Assembly: GCF_008033135.1 (NCBI RefSeq)
Contig: NZ_CP041335.1
Location: forward strand, 1,865,925-1,929,924
Reading direction: 5' to 3'
Source of the DNA: Chitinolyticbacter meiyuanensis
GTDB taxonomy: Bacteria > Pseudomonadota > Gammaproteobacteria > Burkholderiales > Chitinibacteraceae
Length of the DNA stretch: 64,000 nucleotides
The translations under genes were made by a program, and so were the position numbers. The notes beneath the pieces were generated by a model. That model ran no database searches, was not told the DNA's origin, and saw only the letters and a program-made list of their open reading frames with translations. Shown here piece by piece: positions 51,955 to 62,618 of this stretch; the stretch's first letter is position 1, and the number at the start of each line of letters is the position of its first letter.

Positions 51955-52526
51955 GGGCGCGCGGCTTCACCTTGCTGGAAATCCTGGTGGCGCTGATCAT
52001 TTTTGCGGTGGTGGCGCTGATCGCCTACCGCGGGCTCGATCAGGTGGCGCAGGTGAAGCTGCGTCTCGATCAGGAGGCGGCCTACTGGCGCGAGACCAAC
52101 CTGGTGTTCGACCGGATCGAGCAGGATGTGCTGCAGGCGATCGATCGCCCATGGCGTGACAGCGGCGGCGTGGCCCGCCCGGCATTCAGTGGCCGCCAGC
52201 GGGCAACGGTGCGGGGCGATGTAGCGCTGGAGCTGGTACGGATCGACCGTGCGCACGAGGATGCGCACTTGGCCTATCGCCTGGTCGATGCCCGGCTGGA
52301 GCTGCTGCAGTGGGACAGGCTCGACCAGCCACCGCGTGCCGAGCCGGTGGCGCATCCGTTGTTGAATGACGTAGCGCGGTTCGAAACGCGCTTTCTCGAT
52401 GGCAAGGGCACCTGGCAGACGCAGTGGCCGGTGCCGGGCGTGCGTGAAACGCTGCCGCTCGCGGTCGAGATCACGCTGGCGCGCCAGAAGCTGGCGCCGG
52501 TTTCGCGGGTGTTCTTGCTGCCATGA
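51951..52526 (+). CDS. gspJ: Type II secretion minor pseudopilin GspJ
   Basis: A 191-residue minor pseudopilin. MRARGFTLLEILVALIIFAV is the prepilin segment; VFDRIEQDVLQAIDRPWRD and FLDGKGTWQTQWP are typical of GspJ, which forms the pilus-tip complex with GspI and GspK. It overlaps gspK by four bases. Confidence 0.94.
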   Translation: MRARGFTLLEILVALIIFAVVALIAYRGLDQVAQVKLRLDQEAAYWRETNLVFDRIEQDVLQAIDRPWRDSGGVARPAFSGRQRATVRGDVALELVRIDRAHEDAHLAYRLVDARLELLQWDRLDQPPRAEPVAHPLLNDVARFETRFLDGKGTWQTQWPVPGVRETLPLAVEITLARQKLAPVSRVFLLP

Positions 52527-53443
52527 TGCATCGACAGCGCGGCATCGCCATCCTCACCGCCGTTGCCACGGCGGCGCTCGTCGCCACGCTCGCGGTGTGG
52601 ATCGCCTGGCGGCAACAGCTTTGGTTCGCCCAGGTGGAAAACCAGATCGATCTGGTCGAAGCACGCGGCGTGGCACTCGCGGCCATTGATCTTGCCCGCC
52701 TGACCCTGCGCGACGACATTCGCCGCAACCAGACCGACCACCTGCAGGAGCCGTGGAATGTACCGATCCCGGCCATCCCGGTCGAGCGCGGCCAAGCCGG
52801 CGGCCGGCTGGTCGATCTGCAAGGGCGTTACAACCTCAACAACCTGGTGCAGAACGGCAAGGCGGTGAAGGAGGAGGTCGAGGCCTGTGGCCGGCTGTTC
52901 GAGGAGGTAGGGTTGTCGGCCGAGCTGGTGAACGCGCTGGTCGACTGGATGGACGCCGATGCCCAGGCCACCTATCCGGGTGGCGCCGAAGATACTGACT
53001 ACCTCAACCTGCCGCGCCCCTACCGCGCGGCCAACCAGCCGCTGACCAATCTGCAGAGCCTCGCGTTGGTGCGCGGCTTCGATGCCGATACCGTCGCGCA
53101 GCTGGCACCCTTCGTGGCCGTGCTGCCTGGGCGGCAGCCGATCAATGTGAACTTCGCCGAGCCCGAGGTGATGGCGGCAGTGGTACCGGGCATGACGGTA
53201 GCCGAGGCGCGGGCCATGGTGTCGGACCGCGCGAGCAGGCCGTTCGAGTCACGCGAGGCCTTCATCAAGCAACTGCCGGAGCGGCTGCGTGCCGATGTGC
53301 GCAGCGACATGATCGATGTGCAGAGCCGTTACTTCCTGAACGAGGTGGAGGTACGGTTCGGCCGCGTGACTTCGCGCTATGTCGCAGAGCTGGAGCGCAG
53401 CGGCGAGGGTATGCCGCGTATCGTCTGGTTCCGCAGGAATTAG
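52523..53443 (+). CDS. gspK: Type II secretion minor pseudopilin GspK
   Basis: A 306-residue tip pseudopilin. The prepilin-like leader RQRGIAILTAVATAALVATL lacks the Glu5 found in other pseudopilins, as is normal for GspK. The periplasmic part has VDLQGRYNLNNLVQNG, WMDADAQATYPGGAEDTDYL and NVNFAEPEVMAAV. It ends the operon and converges on the sensor kinase gene with 13 bases between. No gspC, D, E, L or M follows. Confidence 0.95.
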   Translation: MMHRQRGIAILTAVATAALVATLAVWIAWRQQLWFAQVENQIDLVEARGVALAAIDLARLTLRDDIRRNQTDHLQEPWNVPIPAIPVERGQAGGRLVDLQGRYNLNNLVQNGKAVKEEVEACGRLFEEVGLSAELVNALVDWMDADAQATYPGGAEDTDYLNLPRPYRAANQPLTNLQSLALVRGFDADTVAQLAPFVAVLPGRQPINVNFAEPEVMAAVVPGMTVAEARAMVSDRASRPFESREAFIKQLPERLRADVRSDMIDVQSRYFLNEVEVRFGRVTSRYVAELERSGEGMPRIVWFRRN

Positions 53444-53456
53444 CGTTCGCCACTGA

Positions 53457-54869
53457 TCAACTCGCCGCTTCGACCGGCGTGATCGGGAGTTCCACGCGCA
53501 CGATCAGGCCGTGCGGCTGGGCGTCGAGCAGCGCCACGGTGCCGTGATGGCGCTCGGCGATTTCCTTGACGATGGCCATGCCAAGGCCACAGCCGTTGCC
53601 ATCGTTCTGGTTCACCCGGTAGAAGCGCTCGAAGATGCGCGGCTTCTGCTCATCCGGGATGCCGGGGCCATCGTCCTCGACTTCGACTACGTAGCGATCG
53701 CCTTCCTGGTTCAGCCGCACGGTGATGCTGGAGCCGCGCGGGATGTACTTGATCGCGTTCTCCACCAGATTGACGAACAGTTCGCGCAGTAGGGCGGAAT
53801 TGCCGTTGATCTGCGCTTCCAGCAACGGGCTGTCGCAACCGAGGTCCATGCCGGCGGCCAGCGCCCGCGGCACCGATTCGGCGGTCAATTCGCGGATCAG
53901 CTTGGCGAGGTCGACCTTCACCTGCGTCATGCTGGTCTGGTTGGTCGGCTCGGAGCGGGCCAGCGTCAGCAGCTGGTTCACCAAGTGGATGGAGCGGGTG
54001 GCGCTGGCATGCACCATGTTCAGTCGATCGCGCAGGCCTTCGGGCGTGGTTTCCCGCATCGCGAGCTCGGTCTGTGACTTGAGTCCGGCGAGCGGCGTGC
54101 GCAGCTGGTGCGCGGCATCGGCAATGAAGCGGCGCTGGCGCGCCACGTTTTCATTGGTAGTGGTCAACAGGTGATTCAGTGCCTGGGTCAGCGCATCGAG
54201 CTCCTCGGGCGCATCGGCCAATTGCAGCGGCGCCAGATCCTGCGGATCGCGCTTTTCCATCAGGCTCTTGAGGCCAGTCAGCGGCTTCAGGCCGCGGCCG
54301 ATCCCCCATTGTACGAACCAGCTCATCACCACGATCAGCGCTGCCAGTGGCAAGGCGGTGACCAGCAGGATTTCGCGCGTCAACTGCTCATGCCGCTCCA
54401 TGCCCTTGGCCACCTGCACCAGGAGCCAACGACCGTCGCCGTTCGCTGCTTTCGGTAGCGGGTAGTAGAGCGTGGCAAGGCGAAATGCGACGCCGCCGAT
54501 TTCGACATCGCTGTAGCTGATGCTTTCCTGGGTGTCGACGGGTGGAGGAGGGGGTTCGGGCAGGTTGCGGTTGCCGGCGATCAGCTCGCCAGGCACCGTG
54601 GAGACGGCATAGAACAGCTTGGCTTCGCTGATGCGGTCGGCACCCAGCGTTTCAACCACCGGGGCGGACAACTCGAGATGTCCGCCTGCGTCGCGAACCT
54701 GGCGGGCGATGGCTCGGCCGGTCTGGGCCAGGCTTTCGTTGGCGACGCGGTCAGCGTAGTGGGTGGCGACGCCGTAGCTCAGGACGGCGCCGGTCACCCA
54801 CAGGATGACTTGCGGGATCAGCAGCCAAGTGAGCAGCTGCCGACGAAGGGAGAATTTACCCCGCGACAT
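53457..54869 (-). CDS. Sensor histidine kinase (TctE/QseC-like)
   Basis: A 470-residue membrane sensor. The start ATG 54869 overlaps the regulator stop by 14 bases. TM1 (about 13-33), a periplasmic sensing loop of about 130 residues with a Pro-rich stretch (NLPEPPPPPVD), and TM2 (about 165-187) are followed by a HAMP-like linker, the phosphoacceptor H-box FIADAAHQLRTPLAGLKSQT and an ATP-binding domain with NLVENAIKYI, DDGPGIPDEQ and GCGLGMAIVKEI. The length and order match the TctE branch. No cognate transporter lies next to it. It is co-transcribed with the response regulator upstream. Confidence 0.93.
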   Translation of the reverse strand: MSRGKFSLRRQLLTWLLIPQVILWVTGAVLSYGVATHYADRVANESLAQTGRAIARQVRDAGGHLELSAPVVETLGADRISEAKLFYAVSTVPGELIAGNRNLPEPPPPPVDTQESISYSDVEIGGVAFRLATLYYPLPKAANGDGRWLLVQVAKGMERHEQLTREILLVTALPLAALIVVMSWFVQWGIGRGLKPLTGLKSLMEKRDPQDLAPLQLADAPEELDALTQALNHLLTTTNENVARQRRFIADAAHQLRTPLAGLKSQTELAMRETTPEGLRDRLNMVHASATRSIHLVNQLLTLARSEPTNQTSMTQVKVDLAKLIRELTAESVPRALAAGMDLGCDSPLLEAQINGNSALLRELFVNLVENAIKYIPRGSSITVRLNQEGDRYVVEVEDDGPGIPDEQKPRIFERFYRVNQNDGNGCGLGMAIVKEIAERHHGTVALLDAQPHGLIVRVELPITPVEAAS

Positions 54870-55554
54870 CCTGCGCGTTGGGTTGTTGCTTCTCGAGGAG
54901 ATAACCCAGGCCACGGATGGTCCGGATCACCACGCCGCACGGTTCCAGCTTCTTGCGCAGGCGGTGGACATATACCTCGATAGCGTTGAGGCCGACTTCG
55001 GCATTCTCGGAACCCAGCTCGGAAACGATCTGCTCCTTGGTCACGACCCGGTCGATGTTGGACATCAGGATTTCGAGCACGGTGAGTTCGCGCGCCGACA
55101 GGTCGAGCGGGATGTCGTTGCACCAGGCGCGCTGGCCGGCGCGGTCGAGGCGCAGGTTGCCCAGTTGCTGCACCGATTGCGGCAGGATCTGGCTGCGACG
55201 CAGCAGGGCGCGCAAACGGGCTTCCAGTTCGGCGAACTCGAACGGCTTGGCGAGATAGTCGTCGGCACCGGCGTCGAGGCCGGCTACGCGCTCGTCGAGG
55301 CCATCGAGTGCGGTCAGGATCAGGATGGGCATGGAGGGCTTGTGCTGACGCACGTGCTTGAGCACGGTCAGGCCATCCATGTTCGGCAGGCCGACGTCGA
55401 GCACCACAACGTCATAGTCGTTGTGCAGCAGAATCTGCAGTGCCAGGGCGCCGTCATTGACGCAATCGACCTGGAAATCGGCCTGCGACAGGCTGGTCTT
55501 CAGGGCGTCGGCGAGGATCAGGTCATCCTCGGCCAGGAAGAGCCGCGTGCTCAT
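54856..55554 (-). CDS. OmpR/TctD-family response regulator
   Basis: A 232-residue regulator. The receiver domain has acidic pocket EDD (residues 8-10), phosphoacceptor Asp in DVVVLDVGLPNMDG, and Thr/Lys residues in LILTALDG and YLAKPFEFAE. The winged helix DNA-binding domain covers residues about 125-220 (LDLSARELTVLEILMSN, IEVYVHRLRKKLEPCGV). It is the first gene of a two-gene unit with the kinase. Confidence 0.95.
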   Translation of the reverse strand: MSTRLFLAEDDLILADALKTSLSQADFQVDCVNDGALALQILLHNDYDVVVLDVGLPNMDGLTVLKHVRQHKPSMPILILTALDGLDERVAGLDAGADDYLAKPFEFAELEARLRALLRRSQILPQSVQQLGNLRLDRAGQRAWCNDIPLDLSARELTVLEILMSNIDRVVTKEQIVSELGSENAEVGLNAIEVYVHRLRKKLEPCGVVIRTIRGLGYLLEKQQPNAQDVAG

Positions 55555-55707
55555 GGGATCAAACCTCCGGTTGTAAGTCTCAGCTTACCGGTGAGTTTAA
55601 CTGCAATTTCTGTCAGACCCAAGTATTTTTGTCAGGGTTGGCGACGGACTGCCATCTATGCCAACGAGATCAAGCATTCACGCGGGGTGGCGCCCTGCTT
55701 TCAAGGC

Positions 55708-56736
55708 TCAGCCGATCGTCAGCCAACCGCCCAGCTCACGTTCGATCAGTGCGCCCAATGCGGCGATGAAGCCGGCATCGTCGTTCAGCGCGGGGATGTA
55801 GTTGTAGCGCTGGCCACCGACGGCCAGGAAGTCCTGCTTGCCTTCCATGGCGATCTCTTCCAACGTCTCCAGGCAGTCGGCGACAAAGCCGGGACAGACC
55901 ACATCGAGCGACTTCAGCCCGCGCTTGGCGAGGCTGCCGATCACCTCGCCGGTGTAGGGCTTCAGCCACTCGGTCGGGCCGAAGCGCGACTGGAAGGCGA
56001 GTGACCAGGCGTCATCGGTCAGGCCCAGCTCGGCTGCAAGCAGCGAACCAGTGCGCTGGCATTGCAGGTAATAAGGGTCGCCCTTGTCGAACGAGAAGCG
56101 TGGCACGCCGTGAAAACTCATCAATAGATGCTCGCCACGGCCTTCCACCATCCAGTGCTGGCGGATGCGCCCGGCCAGCGCGCCAATGTAGCCGGCATCG
56201 TCATGAAAGCTGCGGACGGTGCGGATGGCCGGCTGGTCACGGTATTGCTGCAGTCGCGCGTAGACGGCGTCGCAGACTGAAGCCGTCGCGCTTGCCGCAT
56301 ATTGCGGGTAGAGCGGCACGACCAGGATGCGGCCGCAGTCGTCCATGGCGTCGAGTACCTCGGTGATCGCCGGCTGGCCGTAGCGCATGGCGTATTCCAC
56401 CCGCAGTTGCCCGCGATGGCGCTCGCCTAGCCAGCCCTTCACCAGTTTGGCCTGCTTCGCGGTCCACAGGGCCAGCGGTGAGCCGTCCTTGTGCCAGATC
56501 GACGCGTACTTCGCGGCGGACTTGCCCGGCCGGGTGTTGAGGATGACGCCACGCAGCAGCGGTTGCCACAACAGCTTGGGGATCTCGACCACGCGGGGAT
56601 CGGACAGGAACTGTCGCAGATACGGTTTGAGCGCGCGCGCGGTCGGTGCTTGGGGCGTGCCAAGGTTGACGAGCAGGACACCGATGCGGGGACGGGGCTC
56701 GGCCTGTGCAGGTTGGGGGCGATTGAGAAACGGCAT
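55708..56736 (-). CDS. hemH: Ferrochelatase
   Basis: A 342-residue enzyme that inserts Fe2+ into protoporphyrin IX, the last step of haem synthesis. IGVLLVNLGTPQAPTARALK is the N-terminal signature; LMSFHGVPRFSFDKGDPY contains the catalytic His; CPGFVADCLETLEEIAMEG contains the conserved Glu. It lies three bases after the TgpA-like gene and is thus the last member of the MoxR operon. It has no membrane segment, as usual in Gram-negatives. Confidence 0.96.
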   Translation of the reverse strand: MPFLNRPQPAQAEPRPRIGVLLVNLGTPQAPTARALKPYLRQFLSDPRVVEIPKLLWQPLLRGVILNTRPGKSAAKYASIWHKDGSPLALWTAKQAKLVKGWLGERHRGQLRVEYAMRYGQPAITEVLDAMDDCGRILVVPLYPQYAASATASVCDAVYARLQQYRDQPAIRTVRSFHDDAGYIGALAGRIRQHWMVEGRGEHLLMSFHGVPRFSFDKGDPYYLQCQRTGSLLAAELGLTDDAWSLAFQSRFGPTEWLKPYTGEVIGSLAKRGLKSLDVVCPGFVADCLETLEEIAMEGKQDFLAVGGQRYNYIPALNDDAGFIAALGALIERELGGWLTIG

Positions 56737-56739
56737 GAT

Positions 56740-58674
56740 CTAAGGTCGGGGTTTGAAGCGTTGAACGGCTGCGGCGAGGCGGGTCAGTGCCTCGACCGAT
56801 TCGCCATAGCGGGCGGCGAGGTAGTCGCTGGCAATGGCGTCGATCTGGCTGCGTTGCATCGGCAGGACCGCGCCGGCGCGTGCGGCCAGATCGGTGGGGG
56901 ATTCGCCGATACGTGGTGCGACACCATGGCGGGCCAAGCGTTGGATGAAGCGTTGCCAATGGCGGCTGGCCGCATCGGTAGGGCGCTTCCTTGCTTGCCA
57001 TTGCATGGCGACAGCGAAGAGCAGCAGCAGCGTGCAGAACGCACCGGCCACCCACAGCACATAGGTGCGCGAACCGAGATAGTCAATGCCGAGCCGGTTC
57101 AGCAACTGCAACTGTTGTTGTGCGTCATAGCCGATCACCCAGCGGTTCCAGACATGGATCACGCTGTCCCATTGCTGGCGCCACTCGGCAAGCCACGCGG
57201 CGTTTTCGCGCAGCAGCAGTGGCAATCGGTCGGCGTTGCGCACGCTGCGGGCCAAGCCGCCATCGATGCGCATCGGCGAGACCACGGCCGTCGGGTCGAC
57301 CCGCTGCCAGCCCTTGCCCTCCAGCCAGACCTCGGACCAGGCATGGGCATCGGCCTGGCGCACGATCCAATAGTTGCCAGTCGGGTTGTATTCGCCGCCC
57401 AGGTAGCCGCCGACGACACGGGCTGGCACGCCTGCCGCTCGCATCAGGAACGTGAACGCGCCAGCATAGTGCTCGCAGAAGCCTTCGCGGGTACGGTACA
57501 GCAACTGGTCGACCGGGTCGGGGCCGTCGAGCAGCGGCGGGGCCAGCGAATAGACGAAGCCATTGTCGCGCAGCCATTGCAGCGCCTTGGCTACGCGTAC
57601 TTCCGGGCTATGCTCCCGCCATTGCGCAGCCAGTGCCCGCGCTCGCGGATTGCCTGCTTCCGGCAACTGCAATGCGCGCTCGGCCGATGCGTCGTCACGG
57701 ATGCGCCAATGTGGTGCACTGCTGAAATCGAAACGCTGCCGATTGACGATGGGCCGCGCTGCCAGCGCCTGTAGCCGGTTGCTGAGGCGCGCATCCTGAG
57801 GCAGTGCAGTGGGTACGTCGAGCGCGAACAGCCAGTTGCGGTCCTGCGGCTCGTGGGTCATCGTGTAGCGCAGTGTCTGGCCTTGCGCGACGATTACCGG
57901 TACCGGGCCTGCCGAGTACTGGCGCTGGAACCAGGTCTTGCCGTCATAGCGCTCGTAGACCGGGCCACGCCAATACAGGTCGTGGCGTTCCGGGTTGCGG
58001 CCGATGAAGTCGACGCGAAACGCTACGCTGTCGTCCAGCGTGAGATCGCTGAAGCTGCCCGGTGTCATGGTGTCGGAAATGCCGGTGCTGGCGCCGGCTT
58101 TGTCCTGCGGCATGCTCCACAGTGGCCCGGAGAGGCGTGGAAACAGCACGAACAGCAGCAGTGCAATCGGCAACCCTTCGAGCAGCATGCGGCTGGCACG
58201 GCGATATTCCTCGGCCTCGATCGGCGCATCGCGCCGCTGCCAGGCGAACAACTGCCCGGACAGCGCCAGTGCCACTGCGCCGGCGTAGGCCAGCATCCAG
58301 AAGGATTGCGACAGCAGGAACAGCGTGCCGGTGACGAAGTAGCCGAGCAGTGCCAGGATGCGCACGTCGCGTGGCCGGCTGGTTTCCAGCAGCTTGAGCG
58401 AGGCCAGCGCCACCAGCAGGGCCACACCGCCGTCGCGGCCCACCAGCGTGCGGAACTGCCAGAACACCAGTGCCATCAGCAGCAGCGCCAACAGCACGCG
58501 TACGGTTCGCCCGGGCATGCGGCGCCCACTCCAGGCAATGGCGGCGCGCCAGACCAGCGGTGCTGCCATCACCATGGCAAGCCAGATCGGCATGGCCCAC
58601 AGGTGTGGGGCGATGACCAAGGCCAGCACGGCGATCAGTGCCAGCAGCTTGTTCCGTTGCAGCGTGGCGCTCAC
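56740..58674 (-). CDS. TgpA-like transglutaminase membrane protein
   Basis: A 644-residue inner-membrane protein. The GTG start overlaps the DUF58 stop (GTGA). Residues 1-180 are about six helices (DUF3488). A periplasmic transglutaminase-like domain has catalytic Cys in TREGFCEHYAGAFTFLMRAA, His in ADAHAWSEVWLEGKGW and Asp in RVDPTAVVSP. A last helix (about 555-575) leads to a DUF4129-like C-terminus. The Pseudomonas homologue TgpA is essential and has transglutaminase activity. The MoxR-DUF58-TgpA set is conserved in many proteobacteria. Confidence 0.92.
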   Translation of the reverse strand: MSATLQRNKLLALIAVLALVIAPHLWAMPIWLAMVMAAPLVWRAAIAWSGRRMPGRTVRVLLALLLMALVFWQFRTLVGRDGGVALLVALASLKLLETSRPRDVRILALLGYFVTGTLFLLSQSFWMLAYAGAVALALSGQLFAWQRRDAPIEAEEYRRASRMLLEGLPIALLLFVLFPRLSGPLWSMPQDKAGASTGISDTMTPGSFSDLTLDDSVAFRVDFIGRNPERHDLYWRGPVYERYDGKTWFQRQYSAGPVPVIVAQGQTLRYTMTHEPQDRNWLFALDVPTALPQDARLSNRLQALAARPIVNRQRFDFSSAPHWRIRDDASAERALQLPEAGNPRARALAAQWREHSPEVRVAKALQWLRDNGFVYSLAPPLLDGPDPVDQLLYRTREGFCEHYAGAFTFLMRAAGVPARVVGGYLGGEYNPTGNYWIVRQADAHAWSEVWLEGKGWQRVDPTAVVSPMRIDGGLARSVRNADRLPLLLRENAAWLAEWRQQWDSVIHVWNRWVIGYDAQQQLQLLNRLGIDYLGSRTYVLWVAGAFCTLLLLFAVAMQWQARKRPTDAASRHWQRFIQRLARHGVAPRIGESPTDLAARAGAVLPMQRSQIDAIASDYLAARYGESVEALTRLAAAVQRFKPRP

Positions 58675-59636
58675 GATGCCGTTTCCTTGCCGAACAGCGC
58701 CAGCGCGGCCAGGCAGTGGCTGCGGTGGGCGGGGCCGGTACCCAGTCCGCTGTCGAAGCCAGGCACCACCAGCGCGTAGATGTCGCCGACGGCATCGGCG
58801 CGCAGCACCCAGGCGCACAGCCGCGACAGTCGGGCCTCGGTGTCGAGCGGCCCGGTCGCTTCCCAACTGATCCGGGTCTGGCGGCCCTGCGGCGCATCGA
58901 AGGCCTTCACCGACAGCAGTTCGCTACGGGCAGCCTGTTTCCAGGCGATGCGCGCCGGCGCGTCGCCTGGACGATAACTGCGCAGGCCAGCGAACTCCTC
59001 CTCGCCGGCTTGGCGCAGTGCGCTGTAGCCTTCACCTTCGGCATCGCCCGGATACGCGGGAGCGTCGACTTCCGGGCGTGGATAGATCAGGCAGCGGGTG
59101 GCGAGGTACGCATAGCTCCAGGCGCGGCACCAGCCACTGGGATAGAAGGTGACCAGCATGATCCGTGGCAGCGCCAGCCAGCCACGCTGCTGAGTCGGGA
59201 ACGGCAGCTGTATGGTCTGTTCGCTGTGGCTGTCGATTCTGTCCACCATGATGGTGGTGCCGTCGCCGGCCTTCAGCGTCAGGGCGCGGCGGATGCGGCG
59301 CTTGTCGTTGGCGAGGCGGATCGAGAACGCGGCCGTTTCGCCGGCGAACACCGGCTCGGCGTGGCCGACCGACAGCGTCAGGCCGAGCAGGTTGCGGAAG
59401 GCCTCGGTCAACGCTGCGTGGCCAATGCCGATCAGCGCGAACGCGAACAGGTAGCCCAGGCTGAGCTGATAATTGATGGCGCCGATGATCAGCATCACCA
59501 GGATCGCGGCGAAGCCCAGGCCGAAGCCAGTCGGCAGCACATAGATGCGGTTGTGCCGCAGCCGGACTTCGCCGGTCGCCGGGGGATGCCGCCGCGCCAG
59601 CCAGCGCTGCCAGCGTGTTCTGAGAGGGGCGATCAA
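58671..59636 (-). CDS. DUF58 domain protein
   Basis: A 321-residue protein. The start is probably TTG 59636 (LIAPLRTRWQRWLARRH), since no ATG or GTG lies in frame upstream; it falls 13 bases past the moxR stop. Two transmembrane helices (about 33-73) are followed by the DUF58 domain with the conserved SLRSYRPGDAPARIAWKQAA (here GLRSYRPGD) region, a vWA-like fold without a full MIDAS motif visible. It partners MoxR ATPases in a presumed chaperone or envelope role. Confidence 0.9.
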   Translation of the reverse strand: MIAPLRTRWQRWLARRHPPATGEVRLRHNRIYVLPTGFGLGFAAILVMLIIGAINYQLSLGYLFAFALIGIGHAALTEAFRNLLGLTLSVGHAEPVFAGETAAFSIRLANDKRRIRRALTLKAGDGTTIMVDRIDSHSEQTIQLPFPTQQRGWLALPRIMLVTFYPSGWCRAWSYAYLATRCLIYPRPEVDAPAYPGDAEGEGYSALRQAGEEEFAGLRSYRPGDAPARIAWKQAARSELLSVKAFDAPQGRQTRISWEATGPLDTEARLSRLCAWVLRADAVGDIYALVVPGFDSGLGTGPAHRSHCLAALALFGKETAS

Positions 59637-59649
59637 GCCAGCACCACGC

Positions 59650-60561
<912 letters not shown>

Positions 60562-60643
60562 CGCCGCTCCCTGGCGGATTGAGGTTCTTGTTCTGATGCG
60601 CCGATTCTAGCCGCGTTCCGCCGCGCCGGGCAGGCGGCATGCG

Positions 60644-61531
60644 CTAGAACTGGCCGCCGAACTGGATGGCGAACAATGGCACGGTATCGAGATCGTCGCG
60701 GGTGAGCAGATTGCCGTCGCGGTCCTCGGTACTGAGCTGGCTGTTCAGGCTGGCGCCGAGGTACACATCGAGCCGGGAATCGCGGCTCGGCGCGTAGCCG
60801 AAGCGCAGGTAGAGCGGCACCTGCTCCTCGACGCCGATGCCGCCGGGTGCGACCGCATTGTCGCCAGCGAGACGGAAGCGGAACGAGCGGTAGGCGCCGC
60901 CTGCGCCGATATCCCAGCGATCGCGCCGATAGCTGAGCTCCAGTCCCGCCGGGCCGGCCGGGCCAGTGGTGAAGGGGTTGGCCAGCTTCCAGTGTTGGTC
61001 GATATCCCAGTTCACCACCAGATAGGGAAAGGCCCGGGTCTGTTCCAGTGCATCGAACACGCCGAGCCCCAGGCCGAGGGTCAGTGAGGGCGAGAACGAC
61101 TTGCTGGCGCTGCCGACCACACCGAGGCCGATGGCCTTGTCGCTGCTGGCATCCTGCTCGCCGGCGAAGTTCATTGACGGCACGAGGTTGAATTGCCAGC
61201 CGTTCTCCACGCGCAGGCCGAGGTTCACGCCCACGCTGGCGCGTTGCACGTTGCCCCACGGCGCTTGGCCATTCCACGCTGCCGGGTGGTCGAACTCCCA
61301 GTCGCTGAACTGGTAGCTGGCGGCGACGCCAAGCGACCAGGCGTCGTCGAGGGCATAGTCGGTCACGGCATTGAGCAGCAGATTGCGGCTTTGGCCCTGA
61401 CCACCGCCCGACAATGTCGAAGCACCTTGCCAGATCGGAGTGGCGGAAATACGGAAGCCGGGCGCTGCCAACGCGGGCAGGGCGCTGGCCAGCAGGAGCG
61501 CGGCGCAGCTTGAGCGGGCGATATGCCTCAT
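60644..61531 (-). CDS. Outer-membrane beta-barrel protein (DUF6268-like)
   Basis: A 295-residue exported barrel. The signal peptide MRHIARSSCAALLLASALPA ends near ALAAPG. Alternating strands with aromatic girdles (AWSLGVAASYQFSDWEFDHP, LELSYRRDRWDIGAGGAYRS, LRFGYAPSRDSRLDVYLGAS) end in FAIQFGGQF, a C-terminal Phe typical of outer-membrane proteins. The frame extends far upstream, but ATG 61531 has GGAG and the signal peptide. The function is unknown. It is separated from moxR by 82 bases. Confidence 0.8.
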   Translation of the reverse strand: MRHIARSSCAALLLASALPALAAPGFRISATPIWQGASTLSGGGQGQSRNLLLNAVTDYALDDAWSLGVAASYQFSDWEFDHPAAWNGQAPWGNVQRASVGVNLGLRVENGWQFNLVPSMNFAGEQDASSDKAIGLGVVGSASKSFSPSLTLGLGLGVFDALEQTRAFPYLVVNWDIDQHWKLANPFTTGPAGPAGLELSYRRDRWDIGAGGAYRSFRFRLAGDNAVAPGGIGVEEQVPLYLRFGYAPSRDSRLDVYLGASLNSQLSTEDRDGNLLTRDDLDTVPLFAIQFGGQF

Positions 61532-61672
61532 GGCTCTATCTCCATGCCGGACCAGCCGGCTTGTTCTTGGTGCGGTGGCCGAGGCCGTCCGCCCTGTTTT
61601 TGCGCGCCTTTGGCGCTTGGCTTTACACTGCCCTCTGTCCGGCGTCATGCCGCAGAGGTTCCCGAGGAGCGC

Positions 61673-62608
61673 ATGTCGTCGACCGGCCCCACCGCCTATA
61701 TCAGTCATTCCGCGTGCGGCATGCACGAAATGGGTCGTGGCCACCCGGAATGTCCGGAGCGACTGGCCGCCATTCAAGATAGGCTGATCGCCGCCGGGCT
61801 GTGGGATTTCCTGCTGCACGTCGATGCGCCACCTGCCAGCATGGCGCAACTGTTGCGCGTGCACGACGAGGCCTATCTCGACCGGCTGGCCGTGGTGGTA
61901 CCGGCGCGCGGGTATGCTCATCTGGATGCCGATACCGCCGTCAATGCTTATAGCCTGCGCGCGGCCTATCACGCTGCTGGCGCCGGCGTTGCCGCAGTTG
62001 ATCTGGTGATGAGCGGCCGGGCGCGCAACGCCTTCTGCGCGGTTCGCCCGCCGGGCCACCACGCCGAGCATGACAAGGCGATGGGGTTCTGCCTGATCAA
62101 CAACGTGGCAGTGGCTGTGGCCCACGCCATCGAGCAGCACGGCATGCAACGCGTCGCCGTGGTCGATTTCGACGTGCATCACGGCAACGGCACCGAGGAT
62201 ATCTTCTGCCGCAATGAGCACGTGCTGATGGTCGGCATGTTCCAGCACCCGTTCTATCCCTACAGCGGCGAAGTGCCCCGTGGTTCCAATATGCTCAATA
62301 TGCCGTTGCCGCGCGGCACCACCGGTTTGCAGTTCCGTGACGCGGTGCTCGAGCAGTGGCTGCCGGCGCTTGATGCCTGGGCGCCGGAACTGATCGTGAT
62401 CTCTGCAGGCTTTGATGCCCATCTGGAGGACGACATGTCCAGCATGGGCCTGATCGAATCCGATTACGCCTGGGTCACGCGCGAGATCGTCAAGCTTGCC
62501 GACCGCCACGCCCACGGCCGTATCGTCTCGATGCTGGAGGGCGGTTACGACTTGTCGGCGCTGGGGCGCAGCGTGGCGGTACACATCAAGGAGCTGGGTG
62601 ACTTCTGA
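61673..62608 (+). CDS. Histone deacetylase-family amidohydrolase
   Basis: A 311-residue zinc hydrolase. RPPGHHAEHDKAMGFCLINN holds the active-site His pair, VVDFDVHHGNGTEDIF the metal-binding Asp and His, and ISAGFDAHLEDDM a further metal ligand Asp. Bacterial members (HDAH, APAH-like) deacetylate polyamines or other acetylated amines and lipids. ATG 61673 with GAGGAG upstream. It is followed after ten bases by a small membrane protein with a perfect ribosome site, so the two are likely one unit. Confidence 0.93.
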   Translation: MSSTGPTAYISHSACGMHEMGRGHPECPERLAAIQDRLIAAGLWDFLLHVDAPPASMAQLLRVHDEAYLDRLAVVVPARGYAHLDADTAVNAYSLRAAYHAAGAGVAAVDLVMSGRARNAFCAVRPPGHHAEHDKAMGFCLINNVAVAVAHAIEQHGMQRVAVVDFDVHHGNGTEDIFCRNEHVLMVGMFQHPFYPYSGEVPRGSNMLNMPLPRGTTGLQFRDAVLEQWLPALDAWAPELIVISAGFDAHLEDDMSSMGLIESDYAWVTREIVKLADRHAHGRIVSMLEGGYDLSALGRSVAVHIKELGDF

Positions 62609-62618
62609 AGGAGGCGCC

